DNA from: Bacteroidales bacterium UBA3623
GTDB lineage: Bacteria; Bacteroidota; Bacteroidia; Bacteroidales; UBA932
Direction of reading: 5' to 3'
Length of the DNA: 64,000 nucleotides
NCBI GenBank assembly: GCA_002373715.1
Contig: DFLI01000106.1
Coordinates: 20,087-84,086, forward strand
The translations under genes and the position numbers were made by a program. This document shows positions 7,987 through 16,218 of this stretch, in pieces (within the stretch, counting starts at the first letter, position 1; each line of letters begins with the position of its first letter). The notes beneath the pieces are model-generated. The model worked only from the letters and a program-made list of their open reading frames with translations, was not told the origin of the DNA and did no database searches.

Positions 7987-9188
7987 ACGAAAAGGAATTT
8001 GACATACAAGTAAGAAATCTCTTACTGGACGCGGAAGAGCCCGTCTCCCCTAAGGTTTGGGAAGGCGTGGCAGCGGGGCTGGACAGGAAGCGCCGCGTAA
8101 TTCCTGTGCGTTTCTGGGGGTACGCCACCGCTCTGGCCGCCGCTGCGGCCGTGGCGCTGTTCGTGCTTCTGAAGCCTGCCGCTCCGGTGGTAGAACCCGA
8201 ACATTCTAACCCTTCAATATTTATGTCTGAGGCATCCGGGGAAACGGTGCCGGAAACCGAAGTGTCCTCCACCCCTGTGGAAGAGGCTCCTGTAGCAGTA
8301 GTTCCGTCTCCCCGGAGGAAACCTCTGTTGGCGGCTCAGTCCGCTACGCAGCAGCCCGCAGCTCAGGAGAATCCTTACACCGCCCCGGAGGCGGCTCCTG
8401 AGGAAGCTCCTGTGGTAGCACAACAGCCGGCCGCCCCCGCAGCTCCCGCCGCCCCTCAGAAAGAGGCTGCATCGGCCCGGAAGAACGATGACCAGGCCCT
8501 TCTGAACCAGCTGGCTTTTGAGGAAAACACTCCCAAGAAGGCTTCCAGCGGGGTTTCCTTCTCGGCCTTCAGCAATGTGCAAACCAGTCAGCGCAGCGGT
8601 ATCCACGGTAACTTCCGCCGCTATGGTGCTCCTTCCCTCAATGCCGGGGTGGGCATTTACAACGAAAGCCCGGAGGTGAGCTTTGCGCTGCCGTTCTCCG
8701 TGGGTGTGGGCGTTCAGTTCAACTTCACGCCGCGCTGGGCCATTGGCACCGGCATCCGCTACACCAACCTGGGCCGCACCTTCGTGGGAGACTACAAGGG
8801 AGAAGGATTTTACCTCCCCCAAACAGACATAGACAACCATCAGCACTGGCTGGGCGTTCCTGTAAACGTATATTACAGCTTTGTCAATTCCAGCCGCTGG
8901 CGCGTGCATGCCTTCGCGGGCGGTGCCGCCGAATGGCTCGTAGATAACGATTTTTTGGTGCACAACAGCCCTACAGACATCCACTACCACCAGGTGGGCA
9001 CCCGTCCGCAGTTCTCCGGTGCACTGGGTGTGGGCGTAGAGTTCAAGATAACCCCCTTCCTGGGCATTTATCTGGACCCGAGCTTCCGCTATTTCTTCGC
9101 AACAGACAAGCAGCCGCGCTCGCTGCGCACCGTACAACCTCTCCGCTTCGACGTAGAAGCAGGCTTAAGGTTCTCTATTGGAAAATAA
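7983..9188 (+). CDS. Anti-sigma-like protein: cytosolic tail, one TM helix, Pro/Ala linker, outer-membrane beta-barrel
   Basis: 401 residues from the ATG that overlaps the sigma factor stop. An N-terminal cytosolic segment of about 43 residues (ending DRKRRVIPVR, positive-inside) leads to a single TM helix at about 44-63 (WGYATALAAAAAVALFVLL). A low-complexity Pro/Ala/Glu stretch follows (about 65-185, AAPEEAPVVAQQPAAPAAP), then a beta-rich domain (about 190-401) with alternating aromatic strands (GVGVQFNFTPRWAIGTGIRY, ALGVGVEFKITPFLGIYL, FDVEAGLRFSIG) typical of small outer-membrane barrels (OMP_b-brl). The polypeptide could span both membranes and the periplasm. Its position implies that it holds or releases the sigma factor; this is inference, since no known anti-sigma zinc motif is present. 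Confidence 0.8.
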   Translation: MNEKEFDIQVRNLLLDAEEPVSPKVWEGVAAGLDRKRRVIPVRFWGYATALAAAAAVALFVLLKPAAPVVEPEHSNPSIFMSEASGETVPETEVSSTPVEEAPVAVVPSPRRKPLLAAQSATQQPAAQENPYTAPEAAPEEAPVVAQQPAAPAAPAAPQKEAASARKNDDQALLNQLAFEENTPKKASSGVSFSAFSNVQTSQRSGIHGNFRRYGAPSLNAGVGIYNESPEVSFALPFSVGVGVQFNFTPRWAIGTGIRYTNLGRTFVGDYKGEGFYLPQTDIDNHQHWLGVPVNVYYSFVNSSRWRVHAFAGGAAEWLVDNDFLVHNSPTDIHYHQVGTRPQFSGALGVGVEFKITPFLGIYLDPSFRYFFATDKQPRSLRTVQPLRFDVEAGLRFSIGK

Positions 9189-9194
9189 ATTAAC

Positions 9195-10028
9195 CTACTT
9201 AGAAAATATTCCGAAACAGGCGCTCCCACTGCCGGACATTGCGGCATACAGGGCGCCTTTTTCGTATAGTTGCGCCTTCACGGCGGCCAGGGCGGGATAC
9301 TTAGCAAACACCGTTTTCTCAAAATCGTTCTCCAGGGTGTCCTTCCACTGAGTAACCGGCAGGCGCAGGATTTCCTTCAGGGGCCGCTCTGGCTCCTGCG
9401 GGATTATGCCGCGGTAGGCATCGGCCGTGGAGACGGCAATTCCCTCCGGAATAACCACCTCAATGCGATACCCCTCCAGATTTAAGGGGTAGGGCTCCAG
9501 GATTTCTCCCCTGCCGCTTCCGAACATGGGGGTATTGTATATGAAGAAGGCACAGTCGCTGCCCAATTGGGCGGCATACCCGGCCAGCTGCTCATCGGTT
9601 AAATCCAGACCGGCCAGCGTTGCCATCATCCGGAGGGCGAAGGCAGCGTCTGACGAACCGCCACCCAAGCCCGCGCCTACGGGGGAGCGCTTCTCCAGGT
9701 AAATCTTCATGGGAGGCAGCTGATATTGGGCCGCCAGCAGGAAATAAGCCTTGGCAGTGAGGTCTTTGAGAGGGTCCCAGTCCACACCTTCCCGGCGGGC
9801 AATGGTAATCATGAGTTTTCCGTCTTCCGAGATGGCCTGGGTGAGCCGGGAATACTGCTCCTTGAGCCCGGAGAGCGTACGGCTATAATCCTCCCCGGTG
9901 ATTACCTCCAGCACGTCTGAGATGCCGGGGTACGGGACAAAAAGGGTCTCCAGGTCGTGGTAGCCGTCGGGTCGTTTGCGAAGGACCTTCAGGCCCAAAT
10001 TGATTTTTACATTAGGATAGCCAATCAT
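9195..10028 (-). CDS. ispE: 4-diphosphocytidyl-2-C-methyl-D-erythritol kinase
   Basis: GHMP kinase of the MEP isoprenoid pathway that phosphorylates CDP-methylerythritol in the cytoplasm. The N-terminus MIGYPNVKINLGLKVLRKRPDGYHDLET carries the conserved substrate-binding Lys and Asp-Gly-Tyr-His. The ATP loop is SPVGAGLGGGSSDAA (about residue 100), and the C-terminal GHMP glycine motif is AAMSGSGSACFG near the end. Length (277 residues) is typical. An in-frame ATG nine bases upstream (10037) is possible; I prefer 10028 because family members start a few residues before PNxKIN. It converges with the sigma/anti-sigma operon, with only 6 nt between stops. Confidence 0.95.
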   Translation of the reverse strand: MIGYPNVKINLGLKVLRKRPDGYHDLETLFVPYPGISDVLEVITGEDYSRTLSGLKEQYSRLTQAISEDGKLMITIARREGVDWDPLKDLTAKAYFLLAAQYQLPPMKIYLEKRSPVGAGLGGGSSDAAFALRMMATLAGLDLTDEQLAGYAAQLGSDCAFFIYNTPMFGSGRGEILEPYPLNLEGYRIEVVIPEGIAVSTADAYRGIIPQEPERPLKEILRLPVTQWKDTLENDFEKTVFAKYPALAAVKAQLYEKGALYAAMSGSGSACFGIFSK

Positions 10029-10174
10029 GGAAAACATGCAAAAACACGTTCACAAACTTAATGAAAAATCGGTGAAAACACACAAAAAGCATGTGAAACA
10101 ACACTATTTTTTTTACGATGATTGGTTTTCTCGCGGGCTTTTTCCACCTTTCCGGCGACAAAAATGTTTGAGCT

Positions 10175-11434
10175 ATGAGAAAATTGTTAGGTTTTCTGCT
10201 GCTTTCCGTTGCGGTTTTCTCCTGCCGCGAGCCCCTTTTGGACTCCCTTCCCCGGCATGCGCGGGAGCCCAATCGCTATGCCCGGGGTTCGGGGGAGGGA
10301 GAGGATCCCCAGGACAAGCCCGACCCGGACCATCCCCAGGACCCGGAAGCCCCGGAATATGCACCCACCCTCTATGCCACAGCCCTGCATTTCCGAGACT
10401 CGGTGAACTGGAGACAGGACAGCCTGGGACTGGCCGATTTGCTCTTTTTCAAAGAGAAGGAGCTGGTGCTGAGCCTCCCGGTGAGTTCCCCGCCAGACCC
10501 AGAAAGACACCGGATTTGGAACGGGCATCTGTGGTCGGACTCTACGGACGGAAGACAAACGGTGGTGTATTGCGACGGGCAGGAGCAGTTCCGCTTTGAG
10601 GGAGAAGAACACCTCCAGGGCTTTCTGCTGCTAAACGGCGATGTTCACACCTTGGGGCAACGCCCCGGGAGGAACGGATTCTGCTACCGGATTAACGGAA
10701 GGGCCGTTTTCTCTTCTTCCAAGGGAAGCGTGTTGGGCCATCCGGCCGATCCGGAGTGGCGGGGAGGAGCCCTCACCCTGGACGGGAATGACGTATATTA
10801 TTGCTACAGCCTTCCGGTTACGCTGAAAGACCGCGTGGACCGGGAATACCATGTAATGAAGGGCGGCGAGGCTTTCAAGACCATTCCGGCCGGCACCTCC
10901 AGCGCCCTGTACGACCTCCGCGTACACCAGGGCAAGGTGCACCGTATTGAAAGACGGATTACCTTTCTTTATTGGATTGTGGATGAAGAGATTATCTATA
11001 TCAATACGCCCACTTCCTCCCTTCTATCCTGCAAGCTGGTGCGGCTGGGAGACGGCTTGGCCGTGAAAGGGAAGAGCGGCACCTCCGGAAGCGCCTGCAT
11101 CAACTGGTACTGGGACGCATCGGCCCAGAGCGTTCAGGCGGTGTGCATGGCTTCATCGGCCCAGGGGATGCTGGCCATAGCGGAGAATAACTGGGCTTTC
11201 GCCGATATGGATACCCACGGTCTGGTGCAGAGCCTTCACCTGAATCTGCCCACGGCCCCCCCTGTTCCCCCCGGCATGTACAACCTGGCCACCCCTACGG
11301 GGCTGTTTGTATCGGCCCAATATACGGCAGTGGCCCTAACCCACGGCAGCGGCAACACGCACCTGGTAATTTCAAATAAGGGGCTGGTCCCCTATCAGTT
11401 CAATGGCTATTTTACTTCTGTGAGACTTGAATAA
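10175..11434 (+). CDS. Lipoprotein of unknown function
   Basis: 419 residues with a signal peptide and lipobox (GFLLLSVAVFSCRE, Cys17), then a Pro/Asp/Gly-rich tether (GEGEDPQDKPDPDHPQDPEAP, about 41-62), so it is probably displayed at the outer membrane. The body is beta-rich with Trp/Tyr/Gly repeats that could form a propeller-like fold (RIWNGHLWSDSTDGRQ, RIERRITFLYWIVDEE, ACINWYWDASAQSVQAV), but I recognise no family. A near-consensus -7 element AATGTTTG ends 4 nt before the ATG, another possible leaderless start. It sits 2 nt upstream of comM/yifB and may be co-transcribed with it; no functional link is evident. Confidence 0.7.
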   Translation: MRKLLGFLLLSVAVFSCREPLLDSLPRHAREPNRYARGSGEGEDPQDKPDPDHPQDPEAPEYAPTLYATALHFRDSVNWRQDSLGLADLLFFKEKELVLSLPVSSPPDPERHRIWNGHLWSDSTDGRQTVVYCDGQEQFRFEGEEHLQGFLLLNGDVHTLGQRPGRNGFCYRINGRAVFSSSKGSVLGHPADPEWRGGALTLDGNDVYYCYSLPVTLKDRVDREYHVMKGGEAFKTIPAGTSSALYDLRVHQGKVHRIERRITFLYWIVDEEIIYINTPTSSLLSCKLVRLGDGLAVKGKSGTSGSACINWYWDASAQSVQAVCMASSAQGMLAIAENNWAFADMDTHGLVQSLHLNLPTAPPVPPGMYNLATPTGLFVSAQYTAVALTHGSGNTHLVISNKGLVPYQFNGYFTSVRLE

Positions 11435-11436
11435 GT

Positions 11437-12996
11437 ATGCTGGTTTCCATTCATTGCGCCAAATGTGTTGGCATTGAGGCAGTTCCGGTCACCGTGGAGA
11501 TAGAAATAACGCTGGGCGTAGGTATCCATTTGGTCGGATTGGCCGACGCCGCCGTCAAGGAAAGCCTCCTTCGGACGGTGACGGCCCTGCAGGCCCGGGG
11601 CTTCCACGTGCCTGGAAAGAAAATTGTCATCAATCTGGCACCCGCCGATATGCACAAGCAGGGCAGCGGCTACGACGTCCCCATAGCCCTGGGCGTGATT
11701 GCCGCTTCGGGGCAAAGGGACATGCCCGAGCTGGAGAAGTACCTCATTATGGGCGAACTGGGCCTGGATGCCAGCGTGAGGCCGGTAAGCGGAGCCCTTC
11801 CCATGGTTGAGCTGGCCCAAAAGCAGGGGCTCAAGGGCTGCATCTTGCCAGAGGAATCGGCCCTGGAAGCTGTGGATTACACGGATTCTCTGCTCTTTGG
11901 GGTGCGCACACTGGATGACGTGTTAAGGATTCTTTCGGGCAGCGAGGATGTGTCGGACCTGCTTATCTGGAACACGGAGGCCTATGGGCGGGCGTTGCGA
12001 CAGCAACCGGCCCATTCCCTCACTTACATGGATTTCGCCGACATCATAGGACAAGACGGAGCCAAGCGCGGGGTGGAAATCGGATGTTCCGGTGGCCACA
12101 ATGTACTTCTTATTGGTGCCCCAGGCTCCGGGAAAAGCTCTATTGCCAAGGCCATGGCGGGCATTCTGCCGCCCATGACGCGGGAAGAGAGCGCCATCAC
12201 CTCCAAGGTGTATTCCGTGGCCGGGCGCTCTTCAGGCGGGGTGGGGCTCATGCGGGAGCGGCCTTTCCGCGCGCCGCATATATCGGCCTCCAAAGCAGCC
12301 ATGCTGGGTGGCGGCAGCGGAGAAAACATCCTCCCCGGCGAGGTATCACTGGCTACGAATGGGATTTTATTCTGTGACGAATTTTGTGAAGCGCCAAAAA
12401 GTACGCTGGAGTCGCTTCGGGCACCCATGGAAGACCGGAAAGTGAGCATTTCGCGGCTCAAGGCCAAGATTGAATACCCGGCCTCTTTCATGCTGGTAGC
12501 GGCCTCCAACCCCTGCCCCTGCGGCTATTACGGAGAGGGCGACCGCTGCACCTGCACGGTGGGTCAGCGCCTGGGCTATCTTTCCCGGCTCTCAGGACCC
12601 ATCATGGACAGAATTGATCTGCAAATTTGGGTTCATCCGGTGCAGACCGCGGCGCTGGTACGGGGAGGGAAGGCGGAGCCCTCGGCCGATATTGCCCGGA
12701 GGGTGCTGCAGGCGCGGGAGATTCAGAGAAAACGCTTTGAGGGCAGCGGCATCTTCACCAATGCCGAGATGAACTCCAAGCAACTGGAAGCCTTCTGCCC
12801 CCTGGATAACGATTGCAAGAAGCTCTTGGAGCAGCTCATAGACCGCATGGGCCTGAGTGCCAGAGCCTACACGCGCATCATCAAGATTGCCCGCACCATT
12901 GCCGATTTGGCCGGTGAAGACCGGATTAGGCCTGAACACCTGGCGGAAGCCTCCAGTTATCGCTTCCTGGACAGAAGAAATATTCTGGAATTGTAG
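11437..12996 (+). CDS. YifB/ComM family Mg-chelatase-like AAA+ ATPase
   Basis: 519 residues. The N-terminal Lon-protease-like (ChlI/S5-fold) domain (about 1-165) includes GLADAAVKESLLRTVTALQARGF and INLAPADMHKQGSGYDVPIALG. The AAA+ domain has Walker A GAPGSGKSSIAKAM (about 228) and Walker B ILFCDEF. A Cys-rich loop (ASNPCPCGYYGEGDRCTC) and the C-terminal winged segment (GLSARAYTRIIKIARTIADLAG) complete the family pattern. ComM in other bacteria is a hexameric helicase that promotes branch migration during integration of transformed DNA; whether this lineage is naturally competent is unknown. Confidence 0.93.
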   Translation: MLVSIHCAKCVGIEAVPVTVEIEITLGVGIHLVGLADAAVKESLLRTVTALQARGFHVPGKKIVINLAPADMHKQGSGYDVPIALGVIAASGQRDMPELEKYLIMGELGLDASVRPVSGALPMVELAQKQGLKGCILPEESALEAVDYTDSLLFGVRTLDDVLRILSGSEDVSDLLIWNTEAYGRALRQQPAHSLTYMDFADIIGQDGAKRGVEIGCSGGHNVLLIGAPGSGKSSIAKAMAGILPPMTREESAITSKVYSVAGRSSGGVGLMRERPFRAPHISASKAAMLGGGSGENILPGEVSLATNGILFCDEFCEAPKSTLESLRAPMEDRKVSISRLKAKIEYPASFMLVAASNPCPCGYYGEGDRCTCTVGQRLGYLSRLSGPIMDRIDLQIWVHPVQTAALVRGGKAEPSADIARRVLQAREIQRKRFEGSGIFTNAEMNSKQLEAFCPLDNDCKKLLEQLIDRMGLSARAYTRIIKIARTIADLAGEDRIRPEHLAEASSYRFLDRRNILEL

Positions 12997-13004
12997 TATA
13001 TTTG
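12997..13004 (+). promoter_or_regulatory. -7 element for tsaE (leaderless spacing)
   Basis: TATATTTG ends 4 nt before the tsaE ATG at 13009, overlapping the end of comM/yifB. No TTG at the expected -33 position, so strength is uncertain. Confidence 0.4.
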
Positions 13005-13008
13005 CCGT

Positions 13009-13434
13009 ATGAAACATTTTGTGGAGATAAAGGGTCTGGAAGACCTGGACCGGGCAGCGCGGGAGTTCCTGCAGTTGATAGGAAACCATACTTTGGTGGC
13101 GTTCTATGCGCCCATGGGGGCCGGCAAAACCACCTTCACCACCGCCGTCTGCAAGGCGCTGGGCGTGCAGGAAGACGCCGTGAGCTCCCCCACCTTCGCC
13201 ATCGTCAACGAGTACCGCGGCGGAGCCGGGCAGCCCATTTTCCACTTTGACTTCTACCGCATCGAGCGGCCGGAGGAGGCCTTGGACATCGGCCTTTATG
13301 ATTATCTGGATTCCGGAGAACTGTGCCTGATGGAGTGGCCCGAAAACATAGAGGGCCTCTTGCCGGAAGAGACCCTCAGAGTTTCCATTTCCGTCCAGCC
13401 GGACGGTTCCCGCCTGGTAAGCTGGGAAGACTAG
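13009..13434 (+). CDS. tsaE: tRNA threonylcarbamoyladenosine biosynthesis ATPase TsaE
   Basis: 141-residue P-loop protein with Walker A GAGKTTFTTA (about 42-51), the following SSPTFAIVNEY and the FHFDFYRIERPEEALDIGLYDYL segment diagnostic of TsaE/YjeE. It works with TsaB and TsaD in forming t6A37 on ANN-decoding tRNAs, where its ATPase resets the TsaD-TsaB complex. The gene ends 3 nt from the convergent stop of the CotH-like gene, so the PUL and the housekeeping block meet tail to tail here with no room for a separate terminator. Confidence 0.95.
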   Translation: MKHFVEIKGLEDLDRAAREFLQLIGNHTLVAFYAPMGAGKTTFTTAVCKALGVQEDAVSSPTFAIVNEYRGGAGQPIFHFDFYRIERPEEALDIGLYDYLDSGELCLMEWPENIEGLLPEETLRVSISVQPDGSRLVSWED

Positions 13435-13437
13435 CTT

Positions 13438-14754
13438 TTACAGATTCTCCTGAATGACCTTCAGGCGGTTTTCATAAATGTCCTTCAGGCGCTCGACGGC
13501 CTTGTCAAAGGACAGATTCTCGTCTCCGTTTATAATTTTACCGCCGTGGATCCAGGCATCGTCGGCCGGATTCCACATCTTGAAATTGAGCTCGGCCGAG
13601 GGGCGCAGCCGCTTTTGGGTTTCTTCGATATAGGCCGGAACGGTCTGCAGGGCCGGAAGCAGTTCCTGGTAGCGGGCTTTCATCTTGGCGCTGAAAGCCG
13701 GGTCTTCAAAGAGCCTCTGATACCAGATGGCCCGGCGGTTCACCAGTCCCGTCATAGCCACCGGAGACCAGAAATAAGACAGTACGCCCCAGTCAAAGTC
13801 CCAGCAGGGACCGGCCTTGAGGAGTCCGTTCCGGTCTTTGTGGAAGAAGACGCTTCCAGGGTTTCCCAGTTCGTGGTTCACCATCACTTCAAAGACAATC
13901 CAGTAGTCTATGAAGGAATCTACGTCCAGATAGGCGGCATATCCTTTCTGAGGGTCCCGGAACTGGGGACCATACAACGCTTCCGCTGTATCGTAGATGT
14001 ACTGCTTGATATATTTCAGCTGAGCGGGGGTGATGTCCTCCGGGTCCGGATACTTGACGCCGAAGGGTATGCTCTTTTCAAAGCCCGGCTCGTTGCCCTT
14101 GCCGTGCGGATCCTTCCACTGCACCTCGTTGTCATAATGGAAATCCAGTTCCAACAGGTAACCGCCGGTCACGGCCTCCCCTTCGTTGTCCTGAGGGGTC
14201 ATTTCCGTCACGGGCACACGGTCTTTATCTACCCTAATTTGTTCTATCAGGAGGTAATTGCCCACGTGTTTCCCGTCCAGGACCAGTTCTACCGGCTCAC
14301 ACCGGGGGGTCCAGTCCAGACTCGTCAGGGAAGCCACCTTCATGGCTACCAGGTTCCGCATCATGGTCCGGTCCATAAAGTTGGCCAGCAGGATCCAGCG
14401 CTTGTGCTTGGGCATTCCCAACAGGGATGCCTGGCTGTCCAGCCGGATCAGATAGGGTTTCTTGGGCCAATTCCAGGTGGTATTTCCCCGGCCCCGGACA
14501 GAGCAGGTGGCCGAAACGGGGACCGTAACACCCTCTCCGTTAATCTGCAGCGTAGCCCCTACGTATTCCGTCTTGGAATGCACACCCTGCCCCCTTTCCG
14601 TAGTAAGCGTAACAACGGGAAGCCCGGTCTTCTCCCATTCTTCCTTGGGGACCACTTCCGGCGGATTGTCCGGGTTACTCGGGGGGATGATTTCTTTCCT
14701 GGCACAGGAAAGGACAACCCCCAGCAAAAGGAGGAGAAGCGTTCTTTTAGTCAT
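13438..14754 (-). CDS. CotH kinase family lipoprotein
   Basis: 438 residues with lipobox LLLGVVLSCAR (Cys17). The CotH fold spans roughly residues 45-435: GRGNTTWNWPKKPYLIRLDS, the conserved WILLANFMDRTMMRNLVAMKVAS, GNYLLIEQIRVDKDRV, and the catalytic-type AGPCWDFDWG. CotH proteins in spore formers are protein kinases of spore-coat proteins; in Bacteroidetes, exported CotH proteins commonly lie in or next to PULs and their role is not settled. Its ATG overlaps the end of the GH30 gene by 8 nt, so it is the last gene of the glucan operon. Confidence 0.85.
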   Translation of the reverse strand: MTKRTLLLLLLGVVLSCARKEIIPPSNPDNPPEVVPKEEWEKTGLPVVTLTTERGQGVHSKTEYVGATLQINGEGVTVPVSATCSVRGRGNTTWNWPKKPYLIRLDSQASLLGMPKHKRWILLANFMDRTMMRNLVAMKVASLTSLDWTPRCEPVELVLDGKHVGNYLLIEQIRVDKDRVPVTEMTPQDNEGEAVTGGYLLELDFHYDNEVQWKDPHGKGNEPGFEKSIPFGVKYPDPEDITPAQLKYIKQYIYDTAEALYGPQFRDPQKGYAAYLDVDSFIDYWIVFEVMVNHELGNPGSVFFHKDRNGLLKAGPCWDFDWGVLSYFWSPVAMTGLVNRRAIWYQRLFEDPAFSAKMKARYQELLPALQTVPAYIEETQKRLRPSAELNFKMWNPADDAWIHGGKIINGDENLSFDKAVERLKDIYENRLKVIQENL

Positions 14755-16216
14755 TCCACATTACGGATTGAAGGGCCATTGGAGGCACTTTGCAGGTCAC
14801 GGAGGAGCGTCCGCTGACCAGGTTGAGTTTGGCTTCTACCTTGTTTTCGTTTAACAGAAGGGCGGCATAGGAGCCATCCGGGTTACGGTATACCTGATAG
14901 GTGAGTCCGCGAGCCTGGTAACCCTTGGTTTCCAGCCGGACGGCACCGGGCTGCAGCACTTTGGAGCAATGGGCCACTTGATAATAGTGCGTATTGCGGC
15001 TCACGGTATTATAGGAATAGGAAGACGAGGAGATGGTAACGGCACCGAAGCAGGTGCTGCAACCTCCCGGCCGATAAGGGCTTCTCTTGTCGTCCAGCAT
15101 CAGGTTCCACAGCGTCACGCCCTTGCCGCCACGGGCCAGGGTGCCCAGGAAAATATCCCGGAAGTCGTTGATGATGCACTTCTCGTAGTCGTAATTCCAC
15201 GTGCCTATGGAGGCTTCCGTGAAATAGATTTCCTTTTCGGGGGCCTTCTGGGCTATGCGGTCCAGGGTGGTTACGTTGCCGCCGTAGTTATGCCAGGCCG
15301 ATCCCGCCACATACTGGGAAGCATCGGCGTCGTCATAGATATGGAGCGGATAGTCGTACTGGCTGGACATATTGTCGTAGTTGTAATTGTGGTCAAAAAG
15401 CAAAATTCGGGCCTTAATCCCCGCTTCACGGAAGGCAGGACCCACCGCTGTCTTGATAAAATCCAACTGATCTTCCCAGGGCATATACAGCGACATGGAG
15501 TTGCCCCGGTTAAGGGGTTCATTCTGAAGCGTAACGGCGTGGATGTGGTAGCCTCGGCCCTCCATAGCCTGAATCCATTTCACAAAGTACTGGGCATAAT
15601 CCTGGTAGCGGAGCGGATTCAGACGGCCGCCGGTCCATTTGTCATACGGCAGGGAGCCGTCCTCCCCCATCTTCATCCAGCGCGGACAGCTCCAGGGGGA
15701 AGCTATGATCTTAACGGCAGGATTGATGGCGTAAATCTGGTCCAGGATGGGAAATAGGTACTGTTTGTCCAGGGGATGGATGGCAAAGTTCTCCATTCCC
15801 GGCTGGTCACACCAGGTGAACTCGTCCAGGGAAAAGTCCGAACCGCCTATGCAGACCCTCACCAGGGAGGATCCCAGGCCCTTGGAGCGGCTGAACACCT
15901 CTTCCAGGAACTTCTGACGGTCTTCCTCCGGCATTTGCAGCAGATTGTAGCAGGAGGCCTGGGTGATGGCCAGGCCGAAGCCCTCCACGGTCTGGAAGGT
16001 CTTTCCGGTAAGCGTCACATTGAAGGCATCCCCTGCTGCGGGCTCATTCACGGGAAGCTGACTCTCCTGGAAACGGAGGGTAGCCGTATTGGTAGTATAA
16101 ACGGAGGCCTGCCCTTTATCAGATTCGGGTTCCGTCTGGGAACCCGAATCAGGAGGGAGGGACTGGCAGGAAAGCGCCAGCACCAGCAGAGCCGTTGTAA
16201 ACGGTATCATTCTCAT
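14747..16216 (-). CDS. GH30-family glycoside hydrolase lipoprotein (candidate endo-beta-1,6-glucanase)
   Basis: 489 residues, lipobox LLVLALSCQS (Cys17). A (beta/alpha)8 barrel carries the GH30 signature: entry QTVEGFGLAITQASCYNL, acid/base E233 in TLQNEPLNRG, nucleophile E334 in YFTEASIGTW, followed by a short C-terminal beta domain to residue 489. The PASPWS-type motif appears as IASPWSCPRWMK. GH30 includes glucosylceramidases, xylanases and endo-beta-1,6-glucanases (subfamily 3). Next to GH16 and GH3, the beta-1,6-glucanase role on laminarin or yeast-glucan branches is the best inference. It is coupled on both sides (8-nt overlap downstream, 2-nt gap from GH3). Confidence 0.88.
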   Translation of the reverse strand: MRMIPFTTALLVLALSCQSLPPDSGSQTEPESDKGQASVYTTNTATLRFQESQLPVNEPAAGDAFNVTLTGKTFQTVEGFGLAITQASCYNLLQMPEEDRQKFLEEVFSRSKGLGSSLVRVCIGGSDFSLDEFTWCDQPGMENFAIHPLDKQYLFPILDQIYAINPAVKIIASPWSCPRWMKMGEDGSLPYDKWTGGRLNPLRYQDYAQYFVKWIQAMEGRGYHIHAVTLQNEPLNRGNSMSLYMPWEDQLDFIKTAVGPAFREAGIKARILLFDHNYNYDNMSSQYDYPLHIYDDADASQYVAGSAWHNYGGNVTTLDRIAQKAPEKEIYFTEASIGTWNYDYEKCIINDFRDIFLGTLARGGKGVTLWNLMLDDKRSPYRPGGCSTCFGAVTISSSSYSYNTVSRNTHYYQVAHCSKVLQPGAVRLETKGYQARGLTYQVYRNPDGSYAALLLNENKVEAKLNLVSGRSSVTCKVPPMALQSVMWND

Positions 16217-16218
16217 TC

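Noticed and set aside
13435..13437. Terminator between tsaE and the CotH-like gene
   Set aside because: Only 3 nt separate the convergent stops and no hairpin with a T-tract was found nearby; transcripts must end inside the opposite genes.
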